DNA of 64,000 nucleotides from Cheilinus undulatus. Taxonomy: Eukaryota > Chordata > Actinopteri > Labriformes > Labridae. How positions within the stretch are numbered: position 1 is the stretch's first letter; the number at the start of each line of letters is the position of its first letter. The notes beneath the pieces were generated by a model. It did no database searches. It was not told the DNA's origin and worked only from the letters and a program-made list of their open reading frames with translations. Positions 14,419 to 26,700 of this stretch are shown piece by piece. The DNA lies in the NCBI RefSeq assembly GCF_018320785.1, contig NC_054877.1:39206151-39270150 (forward strand), given 5' to 3'. Position numbers and translations under genes: made by a program.

Positions 14419-14753
14419 GCTGAGCTGGAGACCCTGAGATGAAGACACATGAGGAGAATATTTTATTATCTCAAAATTCAACCTAAATACCACATTCAAA
14501 ATATTTAGGAGGATGTTTCATACAGTGGCAGAAAAGTTAACCATCTTTATGGCTTAAAACATGGAAATTAGTCTGAGATTTTTTTTCTTTAGTTTAAATA
14601 AAAACATCAGAAAAATGCACTTAATATTTTCACATTCAGAAAAAATATAAACTGTTAAAAGTTCAATAAAACATGTTTTATTATCCCTTATTATTTAATT
14701 AAGAAAAATTCAATTAAGTTTTGTCCTTTAAAAAAATGTAGGGACATACATAT

Positions 14754-15770
14754 AAACCCCAGCTCCAAAACACTTGGGGCATTTTGTACTGTGTAAACAA
14801 AAACAGATTTCAGTTATTTGAAACTCTATTTCTTTTTAAATATACACACATTCTGAATTTGACCCCTGCAACGCCATACCAAAAAAGTTGGGACAAGGGT
14901 AAAGAAGACACAGGAGAAGTTGTGGAATGCCAACCCCCCCCCCCAAAAAAAAAAAACTGGAACATTCATCAGGTAAGAAGTTTGGTTGGTAACAGGTGTT
15001 AGTACCATGACTGATCCAGTTTTGAAAGACTGCATGGGCATGGGACAACATTTCTCAAGATGTAATTGCAAGGATTTGTGGGATTTCACCATCTACAGTC
15101 CATAATCGTCAAAGGATTCAGAGAATCTGGAGAAATATCTGCTTGTAAAGGGAAGGTTCAAAAATACAGAAAAAAATGCCTGTGACCTTTGACCTCTCAG
15201 GTAGCACTGCATTCAAATGTGGCGTCTTGCTGTAGATTACAACAGCTTGTGAACACTTTAGTTAACATAGTATACACCTCCATCTGCAAGTCTGCAAAGC
15301 CAAAGCCATACATCAGTGTCATCCAGATGCACCACTGACTACCGTGGACTGATTCATAATGGAAAGTGTGCTGTGGTCTGACAAGTCCACATTTCAAATT
15401 GTTTTTTGGCCTAGAGTAGAATGACAGGACAGATAATTATCACCAGATCAAAAGCTAACATCTGTGATGGTCCGGGGTGTATCAGTGCCCACAGCATGGG
15501 TCACTTGCACATGAAGACACCTTCAGTTCTGAGAGGTTCATACGGGTCTTGGAGCAACATATTCTTACATGTCTTTTATCAGGGACGTCCCTGCTTATTT
15601 CAGCAAGACAATGCTAAGCAAACATCCTGCACAGGTTACAACAGCATGGCTTCACAATAGGCAATGTAGCAAATATATTGCATATAATTTGAAAAAGATT
15701 AGCAAACCAACGTATTCTATTTTTTTCAGGTTTTACACAATGTACCAACTTTTATGGAATGGGGTATGTA
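14754..15770 (+). mobile_element. Tc1/mariner-type element, copy 2
   Basis: The ends AACCCCAGCTCCAAAACACTTGGGG (left, 14756 on) and ACCAACTTTTATGGAATGGGG (right) are diverged versions of the 10695 copy's termini. The interior carries recognisable but broken transposase text (for example TTTCAGCAAGACAATGC near 15598). It lies in the elovl8b 5' UTR intron. Confidence 0.7.
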
Positions 15771-16429
15771 TTTTAGCTGCCATTGATTTATTACATTATG
15801 GTGAATTTTCATGAATCTAAGCATGGCCTCTGTCTTCTAATCTACATGAACGTGATGTAAAATGTGCATCAAGTTTAAGTGTAGTGTAACCAAAACCACA
15901 GACCTGATGTATGTGACTGTAATCTTTGTTCATGAATGACTCCCTCTCTTTAAAAGCTCTCACACAAAGAAAAACACTGAAAATTTGATTAAGCCATCCA
16001 GAGATAATCTGGATTAGAATTCAAGGATTATGTTCACTAATCCAAATGTATCTCTTGATAATGGATAATAACTAATCACCTTCCTGATGACTGTCAGCCT
16101 ATTTTAATCAGGGAGGGTTTCATATAACCTGGGACAGTGCTGCCCTCTAGTGTTTAATGGGTCACATACTTAACCATCATTTACAGCGTGTTTTAAACAG
16201 ATCTGAGCTTAAATTTGACCTTGATTAGTTTTGAAGTTATTTTTGATAAATGTCAAAATATCTTTGAAATCAGTCTTTTTTTAAATTTTACATTAGATGT
16301 AGGAAAGATATGCTTTGTTATGTCTTTGCAGGGATTTGTTCCCGTGATAGAACGGTCCTAAAAAGAATTTACTTAAACGTAACTTAGAGATGACTCAAAA
16401 TGAAGTGAGCTCGAGGTCATGAACTGATG

Positions 16430-17010
16430 GACAAACATTCCAATTCAGGATTTTCTGGTAGAGAGCAGAATTAATGGCTCCGTCAATCACAGCAAGTCGT
16501 CCAGGTCCTGAAGCAGCAAAGCAGCATCACACTTTTGATGAAATGCTGTCAGTTTTACTCCAGATGTAACGGGGATCAACAAGATGTTTTTGTCAGATGT
16601 GAGACAAGACTTTGTCTTCTTCTTGGTCAGCAGTGGTTTTGGTCTTGGAACTTTCCCATGGATGGCATTTATGCCTGGTCTCTTTCTTACTGTTGAATCA
16701 TGAACTCTGACCTTCATTGAGTCAATGAGGCCTGCAGGTCTTTAGATGTTGTTCTGGGTTCTTTTATGACCTCCCGGATGAGCCATCAATGCTCTCTTGG
16801 AGTCATTTTGGTAGGCCAGCCACTCCTGGGAGGGTTTGACACTGTCCCAAGTTTTCTCCATTTGTGGATAATGGCTCTCAATGAGGATTGCTGAGTCCCA
16901 AAGCCTTAGAAATGGCTTGATAACCATTTCCAAGAAGATGTCAATGACTTTGTTTCTCATCTATTCTTGTGATTTGTTGCTTTCTGAGATCTTTAAGCTG
17001 ACTTCACTTT
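16430..17010 (-). mobile_element. Tc1-like transposon remnant, family B, copy 2
   Basis: The reverse complement matches copy 1: the segment at 16445-16475 is the inverse of GAATTCTGCTCTCTACCAG at 1071. The downstream motif CTGACAAAGTGAAGTC is shared with 52462-52480. Only degraded coding text remains. Confidence 0.65.
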
Positions 17011-18329
17011 GTCAGACAGCCTGGTTAAATTCTAAAACAAACATCTGAATTTGTTGTGAGAGACAATGAATGCTGTCTTTCAAAGTAAAGGGGATCACAC
17101 TGTCTTTGCTATGTAAAATAAATTCAATTCAATTCAAGTGAAAGTATAGACACTCTATTAAAGTCAGGGACTACCAGCTTTGTGACTTTGATTTGTAATA
17201 TGATCATGAAATCAATCAAAATGACTATAATAGTCTTTCTTGTGTTAATGTGAGTGAAAGCATGGTTTATTTACTGTATCAGCGGGAGAAGCAGGCTTAA
17301 GCACTTTAGCTTCTGTAGCAGCGTCTTCACTGGGATTTACAGGACAATCCCTGAGCGTAAGACTACTACAACCTGCTGAGGTTTATCTACAAGGTTTAAG
17401 AAGCACTGCATCGTAACTACAAGTCTAAGAAAGATTTTTCAAAGCAACAATCAAATTAGATTATCAAGAATATTTGCAGGACATAAAAATACCACCTATG
17501 GAAATTATGACCACTTCTGCAATCTGCACAAAATAAACAAGGATGACAGCAGCGTTCCTTCAATCTGGTTTCTTCACGGAGAGATCAGGGAATCATGGGA
17601 AACTATTACAGCATCATGAAATGTATGTAAACTCAAAAATGTCACTAAGTGAGGGATAATCGTGACCTTACCTTCATTCTGGTGTTTATATTTCTTCTAC
17701 TCAGCTGTCTCGGGTTGAAGCGTGCTGCATCTCAGCCATGTGTTAAGCAGCACTGAGGTAATCCACCTGTGTGTACTGGATGTGTGTGAGTGACTCAGGG
17801 ATGACATATGGCGACATGTTCCTTTATTCTGGTGTGCAGGTCAAGTACCGGCCAGCTAAATCCCTGCTCTCAGAGTAACACTGTTACTCAGGATACATGT
17901 GATTGATCATCTGGCAATTTTATTTTCATCTTGCTGTTCTTGTTTTCTGAATACCCTACAATAAAAGGTCTTATCTTTGTTCTAATCCATGTTTTATTTG
18001 TTTTTAAGAATTGAATTTACACAATTTGCCATTCCTAATAAGTCTGATGTTTTAAAAAGATATCTTTTTGACTTTTTTGTAATACTACCAGTCATCTGCT
18101 AGCATTTAGCAGCATAAAGACTGCAAAAGAGGGTTCACTGACTGGTGATAAAATCCCCCTTAACCTTACCGCTTTTGCAGTATTAGATAACAAAGGCTTG
18201 GACATGTACTGTTCTACCCTCTCTGGATAAACTGCCTGTTTTTCATAATCTAAGCTGTTAAAATAATGTTGTGATTTCTATCCCAATCTTACAACTTCAA
18301 CTTTCACATAAACATGGGTGCTTATTGCC

Positions 18330-18490
18330 TTGTGGTTAGGTGGATCCTGTGTTGCCAGTTGTCCAAGTGTCAGCGCAGATTCAAATCTGACCTTTGGCTC
18401 CTTTCTCACCTGTCATCCCCCTTCTACTTCTGTCTCTGATTTCCTACGCTATCACCTTTGCTGTCCTCTTGAAATAAAGACAAAGGACTA
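18330..18490 (+). repeat. tRNA-derived SINE-like sequence
   Basis: An A-box-like start (CTTGTGGTTAGGTGG) and a B-box-like AGATTCAAATCT are followed by a C/T-rich body and an AATAAAGACAAAGG tail, the layout of common fish tRNA-SINEs. It is diverged from any tRNA, so it is not a functional tRNA gene. Confidence 0.5.
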
Positions 18491-18807
18491 AACATTTAAA
18501 AACACACACAACAAAAACGAGTCAACCACATTACTGCTCACACCGTTTTCCTAATCAGCTTGGTAAACCAAAGGAAAACTTTCAGGAATTTTTGGTGAGG
18601 GTCACTGCAGTGGGCAGCTATTCAGAAGCCATTTCCTTGCATATACAGCACAGTATGGCTTTGATGACATAGTTGCACATCAGCCACTACAGCAGAAACA
18701 AGTGCATAACTCTATACACTGACTCCTAGTGGCAGCCGCTATGCATTTATTTCATCTTTAAATCAAGATGGCTAATGACCAGTCAGGTATGCCAGGTTCT
18801 TCTATAA

Positions 18808-19798
18808 CACAGGTGTCAAACTCAGTCCCAGTGGGGGCCAGAATCTGGATAGAGATCTAACCTGAGGGCTGACCAGAGTCAACATTTAACCAAAAACTGT
18901 CAACCTCATTCTTACCAGTGATGAATAATGGGAAGTGAAAAACAACTTAGCTCTGACGATGAAGGATTTTTGGATTTAAAAAAGTCAAAATGATAAGTTT
19001 AAAGGCTCAAAATCTGAAGATAAAAGGCAAACTTATTAGTTCAAAAGGTCAAAACACAACGTTATAAGAAAAATAGAATAGAAAAAAATAATATATCAGG
19101 CAGAAATATGAGACTAAAAGTTAAAATCATTCATCTAAAAGAACAAAATATGAGACAAAATTCACAACTGTGAATTTAAAAGGTGAAATATGAGAATAAG
19201 AAACAAAAAGTTTTGAGTTTTTAAGGTCAAATATGAGATGAAATACAAGGTCATGAGTTTTTTAAGGGCAAAATGTGAGGTAAAATTTAAAATGATGACT
19301 TTAAAGGCTAAATATGTGTTAAAATTGAGAATCATGAGTTTAAAAGGTCAAAATATGAGGTAAAACTAATAATTGTAAATCCAAAATGTAAAATATGAGA
19401 TGAAATAAAATATTGTGAGTTTAAAAGGCCAAAATATAAGGGAAAGAAATCAACATCATGTCTTTAAAGTTCACAGTATGAGATAAAAAGCCAAAGTTAT
19501 CAATTGAAAAGGCCAAAATATGAAAAATAAAAATTCTAAATCCTAAGTTTAAGTTGTAATTGAAAGATGCAAAATTGAAAAATGGCTATGAAAACACATT
19601 CATTTAATCTTTTTGTTTTTACTCTTGAGTCTAAATTTGATGACTTAAGGATATTTTTAACCATCAAGGTTTAGTTTACATGTTTATACAGGAGTACCGT
19701 TGGGCCAGTAATAGTTCAAATGTTATATGATCTTGTGGCCGGGTATAATTGTACCACAGGCCAGATTTGGCCCCTGAGCCTTGAGTTTGACACCCTTG
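18808..19798. mobile_element. hAT-type MITE (GGTGTCAAACTC ends), copy 1
   Basis: Inverted ends CACAGGTGTCAAACTC and CAAGGGTGTCAAACTC are flanked by TTCTATAA and CTCTAGAA (6 of 8), as expected for hAT. The interior is an unusual array of A-rich units such as GTTTAAAAGGTCAAAATATG, repeated about every 40-60 bp with variation. Related copies are at 20800-21450 and 44300-45164. Confidence 0.75.
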
Positions 19799-19969
19799 CT
19801 CTAGAATATCCACAGAAGCCTTGCATTCTTGCAGGTAAAAAATAAATTGTGACATCAAGTAACTTCTAATGAGTCATGTCATTGTTAAACTTTCCAAACA
19901 TTGATTTTTACATCGGGACAAAATTCCCACAATTCAACTGTCCACTAAAAACATCATGCATCAGTAGCT

Positions 19970-20735
19970 ACAGTGCATTCAGGAAGTATTCAGACCCTCT
20001 GACCTTTTTTCGGTTTGTTTTTTGTTGTAGCCTGACGCTACAAATTTATGAAAATAGAAAACTGAAATATCACATTGACAAGTATTCAGATTATCTGCTT
20101 GAACTTTAGCTCAGGTTCCTCCCATTTCTGGATCTTTGCTGAGATGTTTCCACATCTTGAGTGGAGTCCACCTGTGATGAATTAAACTGATTGGTTATGA
20201 TTTGGAAAGAAACACACCTCTCTATAGAAGGCCTCACAGCTGACAATGCATATCAGAGCAAAAACCAAGCATTGAGGTCAAAGGTCACTGCCTGCAGAGA
20301 TAGGATTGTTGAGAGGCAAGGATTTTGAGAGGGCTACAAAAAGTCCCAAGAGCACAGTGACCTCACAATTCAATTTAATTTACCACAGGTGGACTTTTAA
20401 TCAAGGTGTAGAAGCGTCTCAGCAAAGATCCAGAGAAAAAAGAAGGAACCCCAAATAAATTTCAAGGGTTGTTGCATATGGTCTGAATACTTATGTCAAT
20501 GGGGTTTTTCAGGCTTTTTTTTTTTCTTCTTTTTATAAATTTGAAAAAAAAAAACAAAAACTGAAATTCTGTTTCACTTTGTCATGATGGGGAGCTGAGT
20601 GTAGATTATTATTTTTGTAACCTTTGTTGGGGGTCAAAAGAGCTTTTTTAAAAACTGATTTGGTTTGTTTTTAAGATTTCCTCCATGTTTTGTTACACTA
20701 AACATGCTCAGAGTGCATAGTTTCTCTATTCCAGT
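19970..20735. mobile_element. Tc1-type MITE, internally deleted
   Basis: The left end CAGTGCATTCAGGAAGTATT, followed by CAGACCC, is the classic terminus of a fish Tc1-like family. The inverted motif GGTCTGAATACTTATG lies at 20478. Most of the transposase is gone, and the right terminus (near AGAGTGCATAG, 20711) is decayed. Confidence 0.6.
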
Positions 20736-20799
20736 GCACATGATTTCCCTTCTGTTTTAAATTTCTTCTACTTTGATAAAATCGAGCACCAATGAGAAG

Positions 20800-21450
20800 T
20801 CCTAAGGGCCGGACTATTTAGGCCGTTTGTGAAAGTCAATCGCAGATTCTGAATTTAGGCCTTACCTAAGAGCCTTAAAAAGTCAACATTTAAACATAAA
20901 CTGTCAACCTCATTCTCATCAATAGTAAAATATGAAAAAAATAACACTGATAATAAACCTTTCTGAGATGAAAAAAGTAAAAATGATAAGTTTAAAGTCA
21001 AAATTATTAGTTCAAAAAGTCAAAACATGAAATTCAAAGGCAAAATAATGTTTTTTAAAGGCAAATATATGAGATAGAAAGTCAAAATCACAAGTTTAAA
21101 AGGTAAAATTATATCTCAGAATTTTGAATTGTGAATCTTGAAGGTCAAAACATGAAAAAAGTAAAAACTACAAGTTTTAGTCAGAATTTTAAGGTGCAAA
21201 ATTGAAAATATGAAATGACAACATTAATTTCTTTTCTCCCCTTCCTGACTTATTTACTCTTTCCTTTTTCAGATTTTTATAATTTAACAAGGATATTTTA
21301 AATTGTCATGGTTAAGTTTACACGTTTACTGGAGGAAATCTGCAGACCTCATACTAGTGGGCCAGTTTTAATGGAAAGATTGTTTGAGCTCGCTGGATAC
21401 AACTGTACCACAAGCTGGATTTGGACCCCAGGTCTTGAGTTTGACACCTG
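20800..21450. mobile_element. hAT-type MITE (GGTGTCAAACTC ends), copy 2
   Basis: The right end CTTGAGTTTGACACCTG and the interior GTTTAAAAGGTAAAATT-type units match the 18808 copy. The left end is degraded. It lies just downstream of the selenop2 polyadenylation signal. Confidence 0.6.
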
Positions 21451-21625
21451 TGAGCCAAGAGAACAAAGTTAGTGCTCTTGAACAGCAAAAAGTGTTGTTT
21501 TAAATATTTTAAATAGAGTAAAACACTAATAATAGTCCAGTTAAGCTTTATATTAACATGACAGTGCCAAAGTCTGATTTTTCTGATGTAATTCAACAGA
21601 GCCAAAGTAATTTAGTCGTAATATC

Positions 21626-21631
21626 TTTATT
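21626..21631 (-). terminator. selenop2: polyadenylation signal AATAAA of selenop2
   Basis: AATAAA on the minus strand lies about 230 nt downstream of the SECIS element, so the transcript probably ends near 21605-21610. If there is no intron in the 3' UTR, it is about 2.1 kb long (23727-21605). Apart from the SECIS, that stretch shows only a G-run at 22406-22417 and low-complexity sequence. Confidence 0.6.
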
Positions 21632-21861
21632 GAATCACTTCCAAATACATGCACAAGTTTTGGATAAAAGAGGGCATGTTAAGTTCTGGAAGCGCTTTTA
21701 TGTACACAGTCATTTAGCAGCAAAGTCCAAATCCTAACAGAAAGAACTGACAGAAGCAGAAACTGAACAGGAAGGAAAATATCCAGACAGAAATCTCACA
21801 GAGGTTTACTCATCAGCATGCTCAACATCCTTAAACTCCGTCTGTGTCAGAATGACCATCG

Positions 21862-21947
21862 ATCCGTCCGCTCTCTCCTCACACATCCACCTACAGCCTC
21901 CTGCAGCAGGTTTGACACTGTAGACTTCATTAATGGGAGAGGACGGG
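21862..21947 (-). promoter_or_regulatory. selenop2: SECIS element (form II) in the selenop2 3' UTR
   Basis: Read on the minus strand, the 5' core ATGA (21930-21927) is followed by GTCTACAG, which pairs with CTGTAGGT through eight base pairs, two of them G-U. The apical part has AAA (21913-21911) and then a mini-stem CCTGC/GCAGG, the signature of form II. The 3' core GGAT (21888-21885) opposes TGAA with central tandem G-A/A-G pairs flanked by U-U. Below the core, CCGTCC pairs with GGACGG and CTCTCC with GGAGAG. This structure recruits SBP2 and the Sec elongation machinery and is needed for UGA recoding. Hand folding only, but every conserved element is present and correctly spaced. Confidence 0.85.
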
Positions 21948-23727
21948 CTGGGACAGGTGGCATTATGAACACAGAGGAGTAAGGTGTGAGCAAGCTAACA
22001 GAAAACCAGTCTGAGCACTGCTGGAACAGATTCCCAACTACTCAGTGAACTGCTAACAAAGTCAAAATAAAACACCAATGGTAAAATACACAAGTAAAAA
22101 CATTCTAGCAAAACACTAAAAAGCAAGTTCAACTAAAGAATTCTACTGTATTCACATTGCTGCAAAGCTTACTGTAATGTCATAAAACTACATCCAAAGT
22201 TGTGTAAAAGTAGGAAATCTCACTAATTTTTGAAATCACTGCCTCGAAAAAGACCAGAACTGAAAATATAAAAACTCTATCACTTATCATCAGAGTGGAA
22301 AGTAACTAACTGTTATTAAGTAGCTTTCAGTGTATTAGTAGGTTTTTTTAATATACATATATTTTTTAAAAATCTGTCATTTTAGCTTTATTTGTGTATA
22401 TTCTGGGGGGGGGGGGTACTGTAATCCATTACAATTTTAATGTTGTCACTTACTACATAAAAAAATCAAAATAAAATGTTAAAAGGAGGAGACTGAGTCA
22501 GAAACAGTCATGCACTCCAGCAGGCCTTCTGGGACCGCCTCCAGCGCTAACCGGAAGTGCCTTTTTCAGTGCATTTCTTCCTGATTATGAGAAACTTCTG
22601 AATGAAAACAAAACATCTGTTTTCTGGTTAGTAAATAAGCCTTGTGAGGTGATGTCTTTATTGAACAGAGTCCTCAATTCAAAACAAGGAGTAGTACTGG
22701 GAAGGAGGCCGCTGAGCAGTGCTGGTCTAAGCTGGCTGGAAATGCCTAGTGTGAGGGCTTTCCATGTTACAGAGGGATGTTTGGGCGATTGAACTCGCAA
22801 CCTTTGGCGCCCTCCATAAAACGACATGTCCTGTTAAAATACTGAAAATTCAGAATTCACCTTTTAAACTGAAAGACTAGTCCACTGAAACGCTGGCAAT
22901 GGAAGTTTACCTTCATAAAATAGCATCAGATATTGTAATAAATGGAAGTTTGAGTTCTAAATGCACTTGTATCTTTACCTTTTAGGAAGTAATGCAATTA
23001 ACAGACATATCAATTATGCCATATTGTCACAATGAGATAACCTCAATAAAAAAATTATAGACCTTAGCATGAGCGTATTTGTTATACAGGGGGAAGTGAC
23101 GCAGTGGTGGACAGAGATGGGGAGGGCAAAAAATTTTTGATTGTATTGAAAATCTACATATTTGTGGGGGGGTTTTTTGGAACCTGTTTCGAACCAGCAC
23201 ACCTAAGAAGTCCTCTGAGAGGAATCAAGGGCTATTGGAGCAGGAGTGGTTTGTAAATCAAGACAGACAGACATGCTGTAAGTTATTTCAGTGCAGAAAT
23301 TACATATTGTATCTTTGATAGTAACTAGGAATTAAATCATTTCCTCTCATATTGTATCAAACTAATGTTAATATTTATCTACCTCCTAGTTTATACTAAT
23401 AGAAGATATGGAGTTAATGACTGCTTCTATGAGCAGAATAATCAAACATGTTGTTTTGACCTACAAATGCAGTTCTATTCACCCAGGTTTTTCACCACTC
23501 ATTGACTTTTTTAGTTGCTGATCAGTCACAAAGCGTTACAACAATTTTAACTGGTCAATTTTTCTTCATTCACACAATTTAAAAACTAAAAAAAGCAGTA
23601 TTAGAAGATACGAGTGTTTCAGCCTCCTATCATGAGCTTCATATTTGAGGGAAATGGCTGCCATGTGAAATAGGGAATCAGACTGATGTCTGATTTATCC
23701 ACGTCTGTACCACCATGATGACTGTGG

Positions 23728-26700
23728 CTAATCTTGGTGATGATTATGATTATGATGTTGGTGGATATGTGGATGGCGATGCTGATGGGGTTGAGTGTTG
23801 TTATGACGTGTATGGCGCACAGGCTGGGATTGATTCCGGTCGTATTGAGGGTGATGGGGATGAGGGTTGTGGTCAAAAGGATGGTGGTGTTGATGCTGAT
23901 GTTCATGCTGAAGTTTACGATCTGGAGGAGGTGGATCCTCTTCTTCATCATCCACGGGTGTTATGGATGAAGGGTCGATGTTTGACAAAGTATCAAGGGC
24001 CTGAAAAACAGAAAAAGACATGGGAGAGTAACGTTTTACTCTACTAGTTTGGCCACTGGGGCAGCAGAAAAACCTAAAAACACAACACAGATTCTAAGAC
24101 ACTGAATAGAAAACTGCAAAGTGTTGAAAAAACAGGCCAATTTACAAGTGAATATTAAAAACCTGTTTCCTCTAGTGTCCAGAAGAAGCTGGATCCAAAA
24201 GTCTAAGTCCCAGCAGAAATTAAAGTGTTACAGTCTGCTTTAAAAATGTTTTTGACCTGGATTTCTAATAATTCTGGCCTTGATTGGTGGTGGACATGCA
24301 GGGAAATGCAGTAAAACACAGGCATGTGGGCTCATGAGAGGATTAAGTGTGACTGAAAAACTAGAAATAAAGAGAAAACACACTGATCATACTAGGGGTG
24401 GGACCAAAAATCAAAATATTGGGATATTTCCTGGTGTGATACTGTATCAATGTTTTAAACTGCAGTATCAATATTTTATTCATTAATAATTTACTTTGTT
24501 GGTGAGGGAGTTTGTAGTGCAATTTCACTCCCCAACAGAGTTGGCGGCAGGCACCGCTAGCTGCTAGCAGGCAGTTGACTCGTCCCTCTTCTCCCCTCTA
24601 CACAATGAGATCATGGAAGCCTTACGGTCTGAGCGAGCCAGTCACTCATACTTACCCAGCTGAGCGACTTCTGCTGCATTCATAGCGGATATGTGGACTT
24701 ATATTGGCTTCCAAAATGACGGTTCAAACTTAGACAGGAGTCAAGTCTATTGCAAGATATGCCACACCATAGTGAAATACTCAGACAATGTGACAAATCT
24801 GAGAACTAGCCATTTCAGCTAATGGCTAACGTTAACAAACAAGCCTGCTGAAGCTACTGCTGGTCTCTGCTCATGCAGCCATAATCACAGTCAATACCTT
24901 GTTTTACTTGTAAGGACCTACACCGTGTAGTGTCATTAAGAATGAAGGCTTTCATAACACAATTCTAAAAAAAAAATCGCTGTATCGTTATAATACCGGT
25001 ATTGTGGACCATGTAGCGTATAGTATCGCAAGTTACCCTGTGATTCCCACCCTTAGACCATACACTGGTGCTGCTGCTGTTATAACAATCTGAAAGACAT
25101 TATTATCACACTAACTTATATGTTTAGAAACCAGTCATTGGTCAGTTAGACCCAACAGAAATCATTATAGTCATTATATTTCAAGGAAAAATGGTTGGGA
25201 AACACTGTCTTAGACGTTCAGCAGTACATTGCACTGTGACATTATTCCCAGTGTAGTGTCCCAGTTAAGTATTTAGTGCAGATGCGTCTGATTTGAAACA
25301 GCTTCTGTGTTTTGTGATTACTCACAGTGCAGTTGCAGATGTCTTTAAAGTAAGTTGCTCTGATTGCAGCCTCGACGTAGGGGTAGTGAAGGAAACTGTA
25401 AGGCAGCACGATATGGAAGGTGAGCAGTCCACAGCTGAAGAAAACAAAATGACAGGGAGAGACAAAAAAGCACTTTATTGAATCTTTACTGGTTTGTTAA
25501 AGTGCAGAGTGTACTATTTCACCTAGTAGCATTCAGCAGAATGAACTTGATTCAAATGTGACATTTTTTTTTCTTAAGCAGGCCTATGTTAACATGAGTA
25601 TTTAATCACCTGAATGTAGTTTTATTTTAATTAACTTTGAATAAGCCTTTATTTAAACATAAGAAGGACCCCTTACATGGATGCCATCTTGGATGTGTTC
25701 ATCTTGCATGTTTGTACGGTACCACAGAAGGGACAAAACAACAGAATAATATTCTGAACTGAGATTTAGAGGTAGACATGCAGTTAGGTGATCTTAACCT
25801 GCAGGATTTCTTTTCATATGATTAACACATGCCTGGTGAAGTTTTGCACTCTTAATCAATACAAGACTAAAACCTTACAGCTGACCGATTTGATGTTGCA
25901 AAATATGAATCCTGCTTATTCTGAGATGATGTTTGCCTCACCGATCATAGACCAAGAAGTCATCTTTGTCTCCGTCCAGAGCCTCCCACACATCATTCTG
26001 AAGTGGAGCCTGCTGGTACACAGGAACATCGGTGGGCGCTCTTCTCTTCAGCTCCCAGTACATTGCTCTGGACTGAGCCTCCCTCTCATTTACTATCATA
26101 AAAGAAACTTCAGTGATGTTGCTGCGCTTCAGCTTCTCACGCAGGCCTCCGATCCTACAAACAGACAGATTAAGAAATGAGTTGATAACATCTTGTTGCT
26201 GATCCAGAGATTATTTGAATCTGATACCTAAATTCTTAGAGGTACACCACCTACAGTCTCGTTAACACCAGATGACATTTTGGGAAATAAAATGAGAAAC
26301 TTAAGAATCAGTCTTTCGGGATTCTTTTCGGTCCTCCAGATGTTGCTGGATGGTTCCTCTTCCCTTTAGTTTGCAGGACTTAGTGTCCATGGTTTCCAAA
26401 CAGAATTTCACATTTTTACACATCTGACCACAGAACAGTTTTCCATTTTGCCTCTGTCCACTTTAAATGAGCTTTGGCCAAGAGAAGACAGTGATATTTC
26501 TGGATCATGTTCACATATGGCTTCCTCTTATACAGATTTAACTTACATTTGTGGATGGCACAGGCGACTTGACAGACAATGATTTCTGGAAGTATTCCTG
26601 AGCCTGTGCAGTGATTTCCAGTTCAAAATCATGAATGTTTTATCCAGAGATCAAGAGCATCCCATATTGACCATCAGCCTTGTCCCTTGTGCACAAAGTA

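Larger units (their letters stand above)
14419..17760 (-). other. elovl8b: elovl8b 5' end: short leader in exon 1 plus probable upstream first exon
   Basis: The exon holding the ATG at 14418 extends to an acceptor after 14433 (tract ending CATCTCAG on the minus strand). A clean donor, GAAG then GTAAGG, lies at 17672/17671 and is the best upstream partner; that exon would run to roughly 17760, but its 5' edge is not visible. The exon ends ATGAAG, which after splicing is in frame with the main ATG, so translation could start there and add MKGLQLS ahead of MWQKLQLF (270 aa). No clear TATA box is seen upstream. The 3.2-kb intron between the two exons holds a Tc1/mariner-type element and a Tc1-like remnant. 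The exon is inferred from splice sites only. Confidence 0.45.
17760..21605. other. intergenic region between elovl8b and selenop2
   Basis: No gene is seen. Two hAT-type MITEs, a Tc1-type MITE and a SINE (listed separately) fill most of it. 17760-18320 shows nothing recognisable and may hold the elovl8b promoter. Confidence 0.55.

Noticed and set aside
23160-23215. TTTCGAACC box suggesting a tRNA T-arm
   Set aside because: No matching acceptor stem, anticodon arm or A box can be placed around it on either strand.
23583-23660. A second SECIS-like hairpin near CTCATGATAGGAGGC just downstream of the selenop2 stop
   Set aside because: ATGA is present, but no paired stem, AA loop and opposing GA core could be assembled; the 21862-21947 element has them all.
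23715-24047. Plus-strand open frames rich in Asp, Gly and Val opposite selenop2 exon 4
   Set aside because: They are the antisense of the His-rich CAY-biased coding exon on the minus strand; lack of stops follows from that codon bias.
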